A stretch of 52,531 nucleotides of DNA from an uncultured Pelagibacteraceae bacterium (GTDB lineage Bacteria > Pseudomonadota > Alphaproteobacteria > Pelagibacterales > Pelagibacteraceae), in assembly GCA_902574685.1 (NCBI GenBank), contig CACGOO010000005.1, forward strand, positions 27,501 to 80,031, given 5' to 3'. The notes beneath the pieces were generated by a model that saw nothing but the letters and a program-made list of their open reading frames with translations, had not been told where the DNA came from and did not search any database. A program made the position numbers and the translations under genes. Every line of letters starts with the position of its first letter. Within the stretch, counting starts at the first letter, position 1. This document shows, piece by piece, positions 1 through 11,523 of this stretch.

Positions 1-815
<815 letters not shown>

Positions 816-855
816 TATGCACAGAATAAAATTCTATGTTGAATTAAATTTTTTT

Positions 856-906
856 AAATATTCATCATTTCGAATATTTACTGATTGTTTAAATTTTTAA
901 ACAATC
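856..906. repeat. Two adjacent perfect inverted repeats in the 16S-23S spacer
   Basis: The spacer between tRNA-Ala and 23S holds two back-to-back perfect inverted repeats. The first has 8-base arms (AAATATTC at 856-863, GAATATTT at 872-879). The second has 11-base arms (883-893 and 896-906) with a 2-base centre. In the transcript both can fold into hairpins just before the 23S 5' end. That suits RNA processing, but the role is inferred. Confidence 0.6.
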
Positions 907-961
907 GGATATAGATATTGATAATAAAATTTTTTTACGAATATAATAACTAAATGTTTCT

Positions 962-1037
962 TGGTGGAGGATAGCGGGATCGAACCGCTGACCTCCTGAA
1001 TGCAAATCAGGCGCTCTCCCAGCTGAGCTAATCCCCC
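962..1037 (-). tRNA. tRNA-Ala (anticodon TGC)
   Basis: A 76-nt cloverleaf on the minus strand begins GGGGGATTAGCTCAG and has the anticodon stem-loop CTGATTTGCATTCAG (anticodon TGC). The T arm contains GGTTCGATCC and the 3' CCA is encoded. It lies in the rRNA spacer next to tRNA-Ile, the usual alphaproteobacterial arrangement. Confidence 0.97.
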
Positions 1038-1047
1038 AAATTAAAAA

Positions 1048-1124
1048 TGGTGGGCCGAGAAAGACTCGAACTTTCGACCCCACCCTTATCAAGGGTGTGC
1101 TCTAACCAACTGAGCTACCGGCCC
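1048..1124 (-). tRNA. tRNA-Ile (anticodon GAT)
   Basis: A 77-nt cloverleaf on the minus strand begins GGGCCGGTAGCTCAG and has the anticodon stem-loop ACCCTTGATAAGGGT (anticodon GAT). The encoded CCA follows discriminator A. The acceptor stem pairs fully, counting one G-T wobble. It sits 10 bases before tRNA-Ala in the rRNA spacer. Confidence 0.97.
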
Positions 1125-1152
1125 CCTATATTGCAGAAGAGTGAAACACTAA

Positions 1153-1180
1153 TTTCAAGAAGAGAAATGAGGACGGTCAA
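1153..1180 (-). other. 3' half of the 16S precursor processing stem
   Basis: This 28-base segment downstream of 16S is complementary to positions 2793-2820 upstream of 16S. In the transcript 27 of 28 positions can pair (24 Watson-Crick, 3 G-U). Such a helix looping out the whole 16S is the classic RNase III substrate in pre-rRNA. Confidence 0.85.
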
Positions 1181-1202
1181 CATTATCCTGTTATATTTTT
1201 TA

Positions 1203-1224
1203 GATTAAGAAAAAATTCTTAATC
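1203..1224 (-). repeat. Perfect 9-bp hairpin just after 16S
   Basis: GATTAAGAA (1203-1211) and TTCTTAATC (1216-1224) form a perfect inverted repeat with a 4-base loop, starting 9 bases beyond the 16S 3' end. It lies inside the larger 16S processing stem, so it is more likely a local precursor fold than a terminator. The operon clearly continues into the tRNAs and 23S. Confidence 0.55.
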
Positions 1225-1232
1225 ATCCTTAG

Positions 1233-2707
<1,475 letters not shown>

Positions 2708-2729
2708 AAAAACGGCGCACACTAGCTTC

Positions 2730-2759
2730 TATATAAATACTAAGAATAATATTTATATA
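2730..2759 (-). repeat. Inverted repeat in the 16S leader
   Basis: TATATAAATA (2730-2739) and TATTTATATA (2750-2759) are perfect inverted arms with a 10-base loop, about 20 bases before the 16S 5' end. It lies between the mature 16S and the long processing stem, so it would fold as a local hairpin in the precursor. Confidence 0.5.
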
Positions 2760-2792
2760 ATGATGAAGTGTGTACGACAAATTTTGGTAACC

Positions 2793-2820
2793 TTAACCGT
2801 CCACACTTCTCTTCTTAAAA
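2793..2820 (-). other. 5' half of the 16S precursor processing stem
   Basis: This is the partner of 1153-1180. Read on the transcript strand, this leader segment and the segment after 16S form a nearly uninterrupted 28-bp helix enclosing the 16S. The three wobbles and single mismatch are spread out, consistent with selection on pairing. Confidence 0.85.
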
Positions 2821-2890
2821 TATTAACAAATCAAATAGCTAATTGAGGATTAACTCAATAATTAACATTTTTTAAATGTTGAGTGGGACG

Positions 2891-2918
2891 CTTATAAATA
2901 ATAATATTAATAAATCAA
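2891..2918 (-). promoter_or_regulatory. Candidate rRNA operon promoter
   Basis: On the minus strand, TTGATT (2913-2918) is followed after 16 bases by TATAAG (2891-2896) and then by an unusually GC-rich stretch, GCGTCCCAC. A GC-rich discriminator is typical of stringently controlled rRNA promoters. It lies about 70 bases before the 16S processing stem, a sensible start position. The call rests on consensus resemblance only. The rest of 2821-2984 holds short AT-rich inverted repeats (2842-2859, 2864-2880) and no gene. Confidence 0.5.
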
Positions 2919-2984
2919 GGTAATAGATAAATAAAAAACGCTTCAAAAAGGTATAAAAATCAGTACTTTTTTAACATATATCAA

Positions 2985-4283
2985 ATGAAAAAATTAAGAT
3001 TGAACTCTTTAAAGGAATACTCCATTTTTTTATGGTTAGTTTTAATAGCCTTATTATTAATATCAAGTGCTATCATATATCAAAATACAAAAGTAGATCA
3101 AAGTCTAAAAATTAAGTCTGCAATAGGAAATATTTATTTAAAAAAAATATTTAAAGAGATAACAAATAACTTAGAACCTAGATATACAACTTTTAATTAT
3201 GTCTCTAAAGCAGGTGATACACACCAATCAATTATTAATAACTTAGACATTGAAGAGTCTGAGAGGAAGATATTATTAAACTCAATTTTAAGAGAAAAGT
3301 CACTAAAGGTTTTAAGAATAAATCAAAAATTTACTTTCAAATTCGATAATTTATCAGATCAAAAAATTATTGAATTCAAAATTCAGACAGACAAAAAAAA
3401 TGAATTATTGTTTTATAAACCATTAGGTAAAATTGATTTTATGACTAAAAAAGTTACAAAAAATTTTACTAAAAATATTGTTTATAAAGAAACTGTTATA
3501 ACAACAAGCCTATATGATAGTGCGATAAACTTGGGAATAAAACCAAATATAATTATAGAATTTGCAAGACTTTATGGTTTCCAAGTTGATTTTCAGAGAG
3601 ATGTTTGGAAAAACGACAGTTTTCAAATAATTTACGAGGAATATCTTAATGAAGATAAAAAAGTAGTGGACACAGGAGAAATAATATTTGCAAATTTAAA
3701 TTTACAAAATAATGACCTACAACTTTATAAATACGAATATGAAAAAGATAAAATTGATTATTTTGATGAAAATGGAAAAAGTATAAAAAAAACATTGATG
3801 AAAACACCAATAAATGGTGCAAGGCTTTCATCTCCTTATGGCAATAGGAAACATCCAATATTAGGTTACACGAAAATGCATACAGGAACTGATTTTGCAG
3901 CTCCAACAGGTACACCAATTATGGCTTCTGGAGATGGAAAGGTAACTAAAGCTGGATGGTGTGGTGGTGGAGGAAACTGTGTAAAAATTAAACACAATAA
4001 TACATATCAGACAGTATATGCTCATATGTCAAAATTTGGACGTGGTATTAAAAAAGGGGTTAGAGTCAAACAAGGTCAAGTTATAGGATATGTGGGATCG
4101 ACTGGATTATCAACTGGTCCTCATTTGCATTATGAAGTTATAGAAAATGGAAGAAAGATAAACTCTCAAAAATTGAAATTGCCATCAGGAAAAATCCTTA
4201 AAGGTGATGAAAGAAAAAATTTCGAAGTTGCTAAAATAAAGATAGATGTTTTGAAATCAAATCTTATTTCTAAAATTAACTAA
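2985..4283 (+). CDS. M23 family zinc metallopeptidase (murein endopeptidase type)
   Basis: This is a membrane-anchored peptidase of 432 residues that likely cuts cross-links in cell-wall peptidoglycan on the periplasmic side. A hydrophobic segment at about residues 13-32 is an uncleaved signal anchor. The middle part, roughly 60-290, resembles the LysM/OapA-like region of the family. The C-terminal M23 domain has the zinc ligands HxxxD (H299, D303) and HLH (380-382). It stands alone, divergent from the rRNA operon and convergent with the DUF4167 gene, one base apart. The family is clear; the exact bond cut and any regulator role (active versus LytM-factor) are not, though the ligands look intact. 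Confidence 0.9.
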   Translation: MKKLRLNSLKEYSIFLWLVLIALLLISSAIIYQNTKVDQSLKIKSAIGNIYLKKIFKEITNNLEPRYTTFNYVSKAGDTHQSIINNLDIEESERKILLNSILREKSLKVLRINQKFTFKFDNLSDQKIIEFKIQTDKKNELLFYKPLGKIDFMTKKVTKNFTKNIVYKETVITTSLYDSAINLGIKPNIIIEFARLYGFQVDFQRDVWKNDSFQIIYEEYLNEDKKVVDTGEIIFANLNLQNNDLQLYKYEYEKDKIDYFDENGKSIKKTLMKTPINGARLSSPYGNRKHPILGYTKMHTGTDFAAPTGTPIMASGDGKVTKAGWCGGGGNCVKIKHNNTYQTVYAHMSKFGRGIKKGVRVKQGQVIGYVGSTGLSTGPHLHYEVIENGRKINSQKLKLPSGKILKGDERKNFEVAKIKIDVLKSNLISKIN

Positions 4284-4284
4284 T

Positions 4285-4680
4285 TTATTTTATTTCTGTG
4301 TTTATATTGTTTTTATTTTTTTCACCGCTAACTGAATTAATATCTTGTTTGAAATTTTGTTCAACGACACTGCTTTCCTCGTTCTTTGTTTTATTTATTT
4401 CTTGCAAACTTAATATTCTTAAAAAATGATCAGCATGTTGTAAATAATTTTCCGAGAGTATTTTATCACCTGAAGATAATGCCTCTCTAGCTAGATTATT
4501 ATATTTGTCTATAAGTTTTGCAGCGTTTTGATTATTTCTGCTTGGGCTCCTATGTTTAAAATCTGAGTTTGTGTTAAAATCATTTTGAATTCTATGTATA
4601 TTTGAAGTTCTTTTTCTATAATTTCTGTCTCCATTCGGTTTAAATCTATTTTTTCTGTTATTATTTCTAAAATTATTCAT
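4285..4680 (-). CDS. DUF4167 domain protein
   Basis: This 131-residue protein has an Asn/Arg-rich, low-complexity, very basic N-terminus followed by a compact helical segment (about residues 50-95) with a pattern like AKLIDKYNNLAREALSSGD. That block is the hallmark of DUF4167, found mainly in alphaproteobacteria. The C-terminus is again low complexity. Function is unknown; the basic tail suggests nucleic-acid contact, which is inference. It lies one base after prmC, and pairing with prmC/prfA is a recurring alphaproteobacterial arrangement as far as I recall. Confidence 0.82.
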   Translation of the reverse strand: MNNFRNNNRKNRFKPNGDRNYRKRTSNIHRIQNDFNTNSDFKHRSPSRNNQNAAKLIDKYNNLAREALSSGDKILSENYLQHADHFLRILSLQEINKTKNEESSVVEQNFKQDINSVSGEKNKNNINTEIK

Positions 4681-4681
4681 T

Positions 4682-5524
4682 TTATAATTTTGAAGAAGTT
4701 ATTACTCTAGGATAAGACTGAAAATCTTTACTAATTTTGCTTACAAAGAAATTATTTTTATAGAGCATTTTATTAACCTCATGTAATTGATTATAGCTAA
4801 TCTCGAATATTAATTTACCGTTTTTTTTTAACAATTTTTTGCTTTTTTTTATTAATTTTTTTATTTCACTTAAACCATCTGAGCCTGCTTTTAAGGCTGT
4901 TATAGGTTCGTAAAACTTAATGTCACTATCTAATCTATTTATATAACTCTCACTTATGTAAGGTGGATTAGAAACTATAAAATCATATTTATTATAACTA
5001 AATTTGTCAATATCGATATTGATGAATTTTATTTTATTTTCTAAGTGATGCATTTTTGCATTAATTTTTGCAAAGCTAATAGCTTTTTTGCTTATATCTA
5101 AAGCTATACCATGACATTTTGGCCTTTCTTTAATTATTGATAGCAATATACAACCGGTACCAGTGCCTACATCTAAAATCTGTTTTGAGGAATTCAGACT
5201 AGTAAGATTTAATACTTCTTCAACTATTATTTCTGTTTCAGGCCTTGGTATCAAAACTCCCTTATTGACTTTAAAGTTGTATCTCCAAAATTCTTTTTGT
5301 TTTAAAATATAAGCAATTGGTTCTTTATTTTTTCTTCTTAGTATTAATTTCTTAAATTTTTCAAATTTGTTTTTCTCTATAATTTTATTTAAATTTATTA
5401 ATATTTCTTCTCTTGTAGAATTTAAAGATTTACCTAAAAGTAATTCTGTGTCTAATTTAGAGTTTTTTATATCACTTGAACCTAATAATTTATTTCCATA
5501 ATTTAAAGCATCTAAATAATTCAT
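4682..5524 (-). CDS. prmC: Peptide chain release factor N5-glutamine methyltransferase
   Basis: PrmC (HemK) uses S-adenosylmethionine to methylate the Gln of the GGQ motif in release factors, raising termination efficiency. The 280-residue protein shows the family landmarks: an N-terminal helical domain, PRPETE at 93-98, the SAM-binding loop DVGTGTG at 118-124, and the catalytic NPPY at 186-189. Its ATG overlaps the stop of prfA, its substrate gene, by 4 bases, so the two are translationally coupled. Confidence 0.95.
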   Translation of the reverse strand: MNYLDALNYGNKLLGSSDIKNSKLDTELLLGKSLNSTREEILINLNKIIEKNKFEKFKKLILRRKNKEPIAYILKQKEFWRYNFKVNKGVLIPRPETEIIVEEVLNLTSLNSSKQILDVGTGTGCILLSIIKERPKCHGIALDISKKAISFAKINAKMHHLENKIKFINIDIDKFSYNKYDFIVSNPPYISESYINRLDSDIKFYEPITALKAGSDGLSEIKKLIKKSKKLLKKNGKLIFEISYNQLHEVNKMLYKNNFFVSKISKDFQSYPRVITSSKL

Positions 5525-6597
5525 GAAACAACCTTGCTAAGTTCATCTTGTTGAGCTTGTAAACTCAGGTTTTCAATCATTTCATCAAATAATTCTCCTT
5601 CCATGAATTCCTCTAACTTATGCAAAGTAAGATTTATCCTATGATCAGTAACTCTTCCTTGGGGAAAATTGTAAGTTCTTATTCTTTCTGATCTATCACC
5701 ACTTCCAATTTTACTTTTTCTGTCTTTTGATCTTTCTTGATCAATTTTTTGCCTTTCAAAATCGTATATTCTAGATTTTAATATTTTAAGTCCTTTTTCT
5801 TTATTGCGTATTTGTGACTTTTCATCTTGTTGACTAACTACAATTCCTGTAGGTAGGTGAGTTATTCTAACTGCAGAATCTGTGGTATTAACACTCTGAC
5901 CACCTGGACCACTACTTCTAAAAACATCAATTCTTAAATCTTTTTCGTCTAATTTAATATCTAAATCTTCTGCCTCAGGCAAAACTGCAACTGTTGCTGC
6001 TGAGGTGTGTACTCTTCCTTGAGTTTCGGTGTCTGGTACCCGTTGAACTCTGTGCACTCCGCTTTCATACTTTAAATAGGAATAAATATTTTTTCCTTTT
6101 ATAAGAGCGATAACCTCCTTGAGCCCTCCGGCATCACTTTTAGATATTGAAATAATTTCAATACTCCATTTTTTTTTTTGAATAACTTTTTCATACATTT
6201 TATATAAATCTGAGGCAAAAAGACTTGCTTCTAAACCCCCTGTTCCTGCTCTGATTTCAATAATTGCGTTTTTACTATCTGCAAGATCTTTAGGAAGTAG
6301 AAACAGTTTTATTTTTTTTTCATTTATTTGATGATTTATTTTTAAGTTTTGAAGCTCACTGTCTGCAAACTCTTTCATTTCCATATCAGAGCTTTCATCG
6401 TTTATTATATTATTTAAATCTTCAGCATCTTTCTTAAAGCTCAAATATTTTTTTGCATATTCTATAATTTCGTTTAAATCTGAATACTCTTTTGATGTTT
6501 GGGCATATTTTTTTTTATCAATATCTCCAGATGCAAGCTTTTCCTCGAGTTCATTATGTTTTTTAATTAAATTATGTATTTTATCCAGTGGGAGCAT
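5521..6597 (-). CDS. prfA: Peptide chain release factor 1
   Basis: RF1 recognises UAA and UAG stop codons and triggers peptide release. The 358-residue protein has the catalytic GGQ at 232-234. The codon-recognition position reads PDT (188-190), matching the PxT of RF1 and not the SPF of RF2; the usual middle residue is Ala or another small or acidic residue. Length is normal. It sits between ispG and prmC, overlapping the latter by 4 bases. Confidence 0.96.
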   Translation of the reverse strand: MLPLDKIHNLIKKHNELEEKLASGDIDKKKYAQTSKEYSDLNEIIEYAKKYLSFKKDAEDLNNIINDESSDMEMKEFADSELQNLKINHQINEKKIKLFLLPKDLADSKNAIIEIRAGTGGLEASLFASDLYKMYEKVIQKKKWSIEIISISKSDAGGLKEVIALIKGKNIYSYLKYESGVHRVQRVPDTETQGRVHTSAATVAVLPEAEDLDIKLDEKDLRIDVFRSSGPGGQSVNTTDSAVRITHLPTGIVVSQQDEKSQIRNKEKGLKILKSRIYDFERQKIDQERSKDRKSKIGSGDRSERIRTYNFPQGRVTDHRINLTLHKLEEFMEGELFDEMIENLSLQAQQDELSKVVS

Positions 6598-6608
6598 CTG
6601 TTTAGTAA

Positions 6609-7703
6609 TTATAAGTTTGAAGCTTTTTCTTCTACTAAAGAAACAATTTTATTTATCATATCCTCTGTTGTCACCTTTTCAGTCTCTAAACCATTTAGAT
6701 ACAACATATGATTATCCTTTCCTCCGCCTGTAATTCCAATTTCAGTTTGTTTAGCTTCTCCTGGTCCGTTAACAACACAACCTATAATTGACAATGTTAT
6801 TGGTTTTTTTATATGAGATAATTTCTTTTCTAATTGTTTGACTGTTTCTATAACTTGGAATGCCTGTCTAGCACAAGACGGACATGAAATAATCTTCACA
6901 CCTCTATTTCTTAAATTAAGTGATTTTAAAATTTCGTTTCCAACTTTAATTTCCTCAATAGGATCATCTGAAAGGGATACTCTTACTGTATCTCCAATCC
7001 CTTCTAATAATAAACTACCAAATCCTATAGACGTTTTAATACTACCAGGCAAATAACTTCCTGCTTCTGTAATTCCTAAGTGAAGTGGGTAATCTGTTTT
7101 GTCCGAAAGTAATTTGTATGCTGCTATCGACAAAAATACATCTGAGGATTTGACACTAACTTTAAAATTTGAAAAATCCATATCTTCAATTATTCTTATA
7201 TTTCTTAAAGCACTTTCAACTAATGCTTCGGGGCATGGTTCCTTGTATTTTTCAAGAATATCTTTTTCAAGTGATCCCGCATTAACTCCAATTCTAATAG
7301 AGCAATTATTATTTTTTGCTGCGGAAATAACCTCTGCTACTCTATTTATATCTCCTATGTTTCCTGGATTTATTCGAAGACAATGTGCACCATTTTCAGC
7401 GGCTTCGATAGCTCTCTTATAATGAAAATGGATATCTGCTACTATTGGAACATCCACGTGCTTAATTATAGTTTTTAATGAGTCTGTTGACTTGCTATCT
7501 GGACATGAAACTCTCACAATATCTGCGCCAGCTTCAGTAACTTTATTAATTTGTTCTATTGTGGATTTATGATCAGTTGTCAGTGTGTTGGTCATCGTTT
7601 GAACTGTTATAGGATTATCTCCACCAACTTTAAGTTTTCCAACACTAATTTCTTTAGTTTTTTTTCTTTTGATGTTTCTAAAAGGTCTGATTTCAGATTT
7701 CAT
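6609..7703 (-). CDS. ispG: 4-hydroxy-3-methylbut-2-en-1-yl diphosphate synthase
   Basis: IspG (GcpE) is the penultimate enzyme of the MEP isoprenoid pathway and converts MEcPP to HMBPP with a [4Fe-4S] cluster. The 364-residue protein starts with the conserved [14 protein letters not shown] block. It carries the cluster cysteines in CPSCARQ and [10 protein letters not shown] near the C-terminus. Length fits the compact bacterial form without the plant-type insertion. The ATG overlaps the end of lysC by 4 bases, so it belongs to the lysC-ispG-prfA-prmC run. Confidence 0.96.
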   Translation of the reverse strand: MKSEIRPFRNIKRKKTKEISVGKLKVGGDNPITVQTMTNTLTTDHKSTIEQINKVTEAGADIVRVSCPDSKSTDSLKTIIKHVDVPIVADIHFHYKRAIEAAENGAHCLRINPGNIGDINRVAEVISAAKNNNCSIRIGVNAGSLEKDILEKYKEPCPEALVESALRNIRIIEDMDFSNFKVSVKSSDVFLSIAAYKLLSDKTDYPLHLGITEAGSYLPGSIKTSIGFGSLLLEGIGDTVRVSLSDDPIEEIKVGNEILKSLNLRNRGVKIISCPSCARQAFQVIETVKQLEKKLSHIKKPITLSIIGCVVNGPGEAKQTEIGITGGGKDNHMLYLNGLETEKVTTEDMINKIVSLVEEKASNL

Positions 7704-8911
7704 TTATCTAAATTAAATTCTTGATGTAAGCATTTTATCGCTTTTGTAACATTTCTTCTTTTTATTAAAACTGATATTTTTATTTCTGAAGTTGAGATAA
7801 CTTGTATATTTATATTTTTTTTTGCAAGTGCTTGAAACATTCTAAATGTTACGCCTGGCGTAGTGATCATTCCAACACCTATTATTGATACTTTCGATAC
7901 ATTTTTATCAAATATTAATTTTTTAAAAACAATATTTTTATTGTTGTTTATAATCTTTTTTGTTTTATTCAAATCATTTGACTTGATTGTAAACGTAAGA
8001 TCTGTTTGCTTGCCATCAGCAGATATATTTTGCACTACCATATCTACATTTATCGAATTTTGTGAAAGTGGTTTAAATATCGATGCTGCTATGCCTGGTC
8101 TATCTTTAACTCCTAATAAAGTTACTTTTGCATCATTATCTGTGGAAGAAATTCCTGTGATAATTTTATTATTAATAATATTTTTTCTTTTTGTAATTAA
8201 TGTGCCAGATTTGTTTATAAATGATGATTTAACTTCAATATTTATTCTATTTAATCTTGCATCTTGTATAGAGTCGGGTTGCATTACTTTTGATCCTAAT
8301 GAAGCCATTTCTAACATTTCTTCATAAGATATACTTTTAATTTTTCTTGCAGAATTAAGTTTATTTGGATCTGTTGTGTATACTCCCTCAACATCTGTGT
8401 AAATGACACATCGATCAGCTTTAAAAAACTTTGCAACCATGATTGCGCTTGAATCTGAGCCACCCCTACCAATAGTTGTAATATTTGAATTTTTATCCAC
8501 GCCCTGAAATCCAGCGATAATAGGAATTCCACCAGATTTTAAAAATTTTAAAATTTTAGTTTTATTTATATATTTAATTCTTGAATATTTGTGTTTACCT
8601 TCTGTTATAATTGGTATTTGCCAAGCCATCCAAGATCTAGAATTTAAACCATTTGCTGCTAGATGGCCTGCTAACAACGAACATGAAATCTGCTCACCAG
8701 CAGAAACTAGTGCATCATATTCATTATCAGGAAAATTTTCACTGATAGTTTTTGACATATTGATCAACTTATTGGTAGTACCACTCATTGCAGATGACAA
8801 AACTATTACCCTATATTTTTTTGAGTAAGATTTAATTATTTTTGATACTTTTTTAATTCTTTGAATTGACCCAACTGAAGTACCTCCAAATTTTAATACA
8901 ATAATTTTCAT
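7700..8911 (-). CDS. lysC: Aspartate kinase
   Basis: This monofunctional aspartokinase phosphorylates aspartate, the first step toward lysine, threonine, methionine and diaminopimelate. The 403-residue protein begins with the nucleotide-binding motif KFGGTSVGS (7-15) and carries GRGGSDSSA in the kinase domain. Two ACT domains follow at about residues 265-400, the usual site of lysine/threonine feedback control. It heads the minus-strand operon and is divergent from ubiG, with a 66-base shared promoter region. Confidence 0.96.
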   Translation of the reverse strand: MKIIVLKFGGTSVGSIQRIKKVSKIIKSYSKKYRVIVLSSAMSGTTNKLINMSKTISENFPDNEYDALVSAGEQISCSLLAGHLAANGLNSRSWMAWQIPIITEGKHKYSRIKYINKTKILKFLKSGGIPIIAGFQGVDKNSNITTIGRGGSDSSAIMVAKFFKADRCVIYTDVEGVYTTDPNKLNSARKIKSISYEEMLEMASLGSKVMQPDSIQDARLNRINIEVKSSFINKSGTLITKRKNIINNKIITGISSTDNDAKVTLLGVKDRPGIAASIFKPLSQNSINVDMVVQNISADGKQTDLTFTIKSNDLNKTKKIINNNKNIVFKKLIFDKNVSKVSIIGVGMITTPGVTFRMFQALAKKNINIQVISTSEIKISVLIKRRNVTKAIKCLHQEFNLDK

Positions 8912-8977
8912 TGGTAGTTTTATTTACAAGCTTTATAATATTGATAAAATACATCTTATTTATAATGTCAATAAAGA

Positions 8978-9706
8978 ATGAACAATAATACTATAAACAA
9001 AGAAGAAGTAGAAAAATTTAGCAAAATTGCTGAGGAATGGTGGAATCCTAATGGAAAATTTAAACCACTTCACAAGTTTAATCCAATTAGAATAGAGTAC
9101 ATAAAAAACAATATTATTAAAGATTTTAGCATTTCATCAAATCACAAACCATTAAAAGGAATAAGTATTCTTGATATTGGATGTGGAGGAGGTTTACTAT
9201 CTGAACCTTTAGCAAGACTTGGAGCAGAAGTTGTAGGTATCGATGCTTCCAAAAAAAATATTGATATTGCAAAACATCATTTAAAAAAAAGTAATTTAAA
9301 AATTGAATATCATGATAGGTCTCCAGAGAATTTTAATTATGAAAAAAAATTTGATGTAATTCTTAATATGGAAATAGTTGAACATGTCGAAGATATACCT
9401 AAATTTATAAATCAAAGTACAAAATTTCTAAAAAACAATGGTTTAATGTTCATTGCCACCTTAAACCAAACATTAAAATCTTATTTATTTGCAATAATAG
9501 GAGCTGAATATATTTTAAGATGGCTTCCAATCGGAACACATGATTGGAATAAATTTGTAAAACCTGAATATTTAGAAAATATCTGCAACAAAAATTCACT
9601 TATATTAAAAAGTATTGATGGAGTTAAATTTAATCCAATTTTAAATAAGTGGAAACTTTCAAATGACAAATCCGTAAATTATATAACAAAGTACAAAAAG
9701 AGTTAA
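8978..9706 (+). CDS. ubiG: Ubiquinone biosynthesis O-methyltransferase
   Basis: UbiG carries out both O-methylations of ubiquinone synthesis using SAM. The 242-residue protein has the family N-terminus (FSKIAEEWWNPNGKFKPLHK), the SAM motif ILDIGCGGGLLSEPLARLGA near residues 60-80, and the NMEIVEHVED post-motif region. The GTHDW segment further on is typical of UbiG. The 3' end overlaps the convergent DUF1178 gene by 4 bases. Confidence 0.95.
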   Translation: MNNNTINKEEVEKFSKIAEEWWNPNGKFKPLHKFNPIRIEYIKNNIIKDFSISSNHKPLKGISILDIGCGGGLLSEPLARLGAEVVGIDASKKNIDIAKHHLKKSNLKIEYHDRSPENFNYEKKFDVILNMEIVEHVEDIPKFINQSTKFLKNNGLMFIATLNQTLKSYLFAIIGAEYILRWLPIGTHDWNKFVKPEYLENICNKNSLILKSIDGVKFNPILNKWKLSNDKSVNYITKYKKS

Positions 9707-10125
9707 TTTTCCTTATCTTCAATCCATGGAATGGTTGATGTCTCTATACCTTCTTCTTTTAATTCCTTGATGTCTTCAATTGATGCTTTGCCAAAAATAT
9801 TTTTTTTGTTCTTTTTTTTGCTGTAATGAATAGATCTAGCTTCATAAGTGAAATTTTCTCCAACATATTCAAAGTTTTCTTTTACAAATTTTTGATATTC
9901 TTTTAATTTTTTTTTAACATTTTTATAATTCTTGTAAACTTTATCTTGTTTGAAGGTAGAATTAGCTAAATTTGGCTTCATCAAAGACTTTTCAATTTTT
10001 TGAGAATTACACTGCTGACAACTAAGAAGCTTTAGTTTTTTTAATTTATCAAATTCTTTTGAGCTCGCAAACCAGCTTTCAAACTCAAGACTACAATTTT
10101 TACAATTTAATAAGTACTTTATCAT
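9703..10125 (-). CDS. DUF1178 family protein
   Basis: This 140-residue protein has an N-terminal zinc-ribbon-like segment with two CxxC pairs, CKNC (8-11) and CQQC (36-39). The intervening part is FESWFASSKEFDKLK. This matches DUF1178, a conserved alphaproteobacterial family of unknown function. The C-terminal half, with a KxEGIE..TIPW-like end, also fits. It is convergent with ubiG and lies downstream of argJ by 37 bases. No function is assigned. Confidence 0.85.
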   Translation of the reverse strand: MIKYLLNCKNCSLEFESWFASSKEFDKLKKLKLLSCQQCNSQKIEKSLMKPNLANSTFKQDKVYKNYKNVKKKLKEYQKFVKENFEYVGENFTYEARSIHYSKKKNKKNIFGKASIEDIKELKEEGIETSTIPWIEDKEN

Positions 10126-10162
10126 TGAATTGACTTAATTATATTTTCTAAGATTACAATAC

Positions 10163-11464
10163 TTAAGATCTGTAATCAGAATTAATTTCAATATATTCCT
10201 TAGATAAATCCATAGTATACGCTGTAAATTTTTTACTTCCAATAGATAGATCGACAGTTATGTCTATATTCTCATTTTTCATATACTCACTTAAAATACT
10301 CTCTTCATAATCTTTATGTAATTTACCATCTTTAAGAATTAAATAAGGTCCCATTGATATAGACAGCTTTTCAGGTTTAACATTCGCTCCACTCTTACCG
10401 ATTGCCATTGCGATTCTTCCCCAATTAGGATCTTCTCCAAAGATTGCTGTTTTAACTAATGGTGAGTTAGCTATTGAGAAACAAATATTTTTTGCATCTT
10501 TCTCCGTTTTGCTATTAATGCATTCAATAGTAACAAATTTTGTTGCTCCTTCTCCATCACTCGCAACTCTTTTCGCTAAATTTAGCATGACCTGATGAAC
10601 ACTACTGATGAATTGCTTTAATTTTGGATCTTTAAAACTTTTTATCTCTTTATTGTTTGCTTTACCTGTTGAAAATATTGAAACCATGTCATTTGTACTA
10701 GTATCCCCATCACATGTTATAGCATTAAAAGTAGTCTTAATATTTAGATTAAGTATCTGTTTCAAAATTGATGAAGAAATATTTGCATCAGTAAAAATAA
10801 ATCCTAAAGTTGTCGCCATATTTGGAAAGATCATTCCTGATCCTTTTGCAACTCCATATATTTTTATATCGGAACCAGCTATCTTACATTCTGCCATTGA
10901 TAATTTTGGTTTAGTGTCTGTTGTCATAATTCCAAGAGCCGCTTTCACCCAAATTAGTTTATTTTGATTGTATTTTATTTTATCAACTAAGTTTTTAGTG
11001 CTACTTAAAATTTCACTTTCAGGAAATTTTTCTCCTATGGTACCTGTGCAAGCAAATAATAATTGGTTTGGTTTAATTTCTCTTGGCTTTTCCTCATCTT
11101 CTATTTGTTTTGATGTTAATAATTTTGACAAATTTAATGAAATTTTTTTAAGAGAGTTATAGCCGTCATTTCCTGTCAAGGCATTTGCGTTTCTTGTATT
11201 GATTAAAATGCCATAAATCTTTTTTTCTTTTATTTTTTTATTCCATTTTATATTTTCAGATACTAAACTAGATTTTGTATATACATTTGCATAATTTGCA
11301 CCATCCCTAAAATAAAATAAAACTAAGTCGTCTCTTTTTTTATCATAAAGACCACAGCTAATTGTTGAGATAGATAATCCATCAATATGTTCAAGATCTT
11401 GAAAATGTCCTATTTTAGAGTCCTTGTGTTTCTTGTCAAAAAAGTTGTTTATACCAAAATCCAT
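10163..11464 (-). CDS. argJ: Glutamate N-acetyltransferase / amino-acid N-acetyltransferase
   Basis: ArgJ recycles the acetyl group from N-acetylornithine to glutamate in arginine synthesis; many also use acetyl-CoA. The 433-residue precursor contains the self-cleavage site NMATTLGF, where the bond before Thr218 is cut to give two subunits with Thr as nucleophile. The GEDPNWGR block near residue 340 is conserved. It is divergent from secA with 59 bases between the genes. Whether it is bifunctional cannot be told from sequence alone. It joins argF/argD found elsewhere in the window. Confidence 0.95.
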   Translation of the reverse strand: MDFGINNFFDKKHKDSKIGHFQDLEHIDGLSISTISCGLYDKKRDDLVLFYFRDGANYANVYTKSSLVSENIKWNKKIKEKKIYGILINTRNANALTGNDGYNSLKKISLNLSKLLTSKQIEDEEKPREIKPNQLLFACTGTIGEKFPESEILSSTKNLVDKIKYNQNKLIWVKAALGIMTTDTKPKLSMAECKIAGSDIKIYGVAKGSGMIFPNMATTLGFIFTDANISSSILKQILNLNIKTTFNAITCDGDTSTNDMVSIFSTGKANNKEIKSFKDPKLKQFISSVHQVMLNLAKRVASDGEGATKFVTIECINSKTEKDAKNICFSIANSPLVKTAIFGEDPNWGRIAMAIGKSGANVKPEKLSISMGPYLILKDGKLHKDYEESILSEYMKNENIDITVDLSIGSKKFTAYTMDLSKEYIEINSDYRS

Positions 11465-11523
11465 GCTATTTAATTTTTTAAATAAATAACTATATAATTT
11501 ATAACTATTAAAACATCAAAAAT

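Noticed and set aside
889..1092. 67-residue minus-strand ORF
   Set aside because: It covers tRNA-Ala and part of tRNA-Ile; its residues are translated tRNA sequence.
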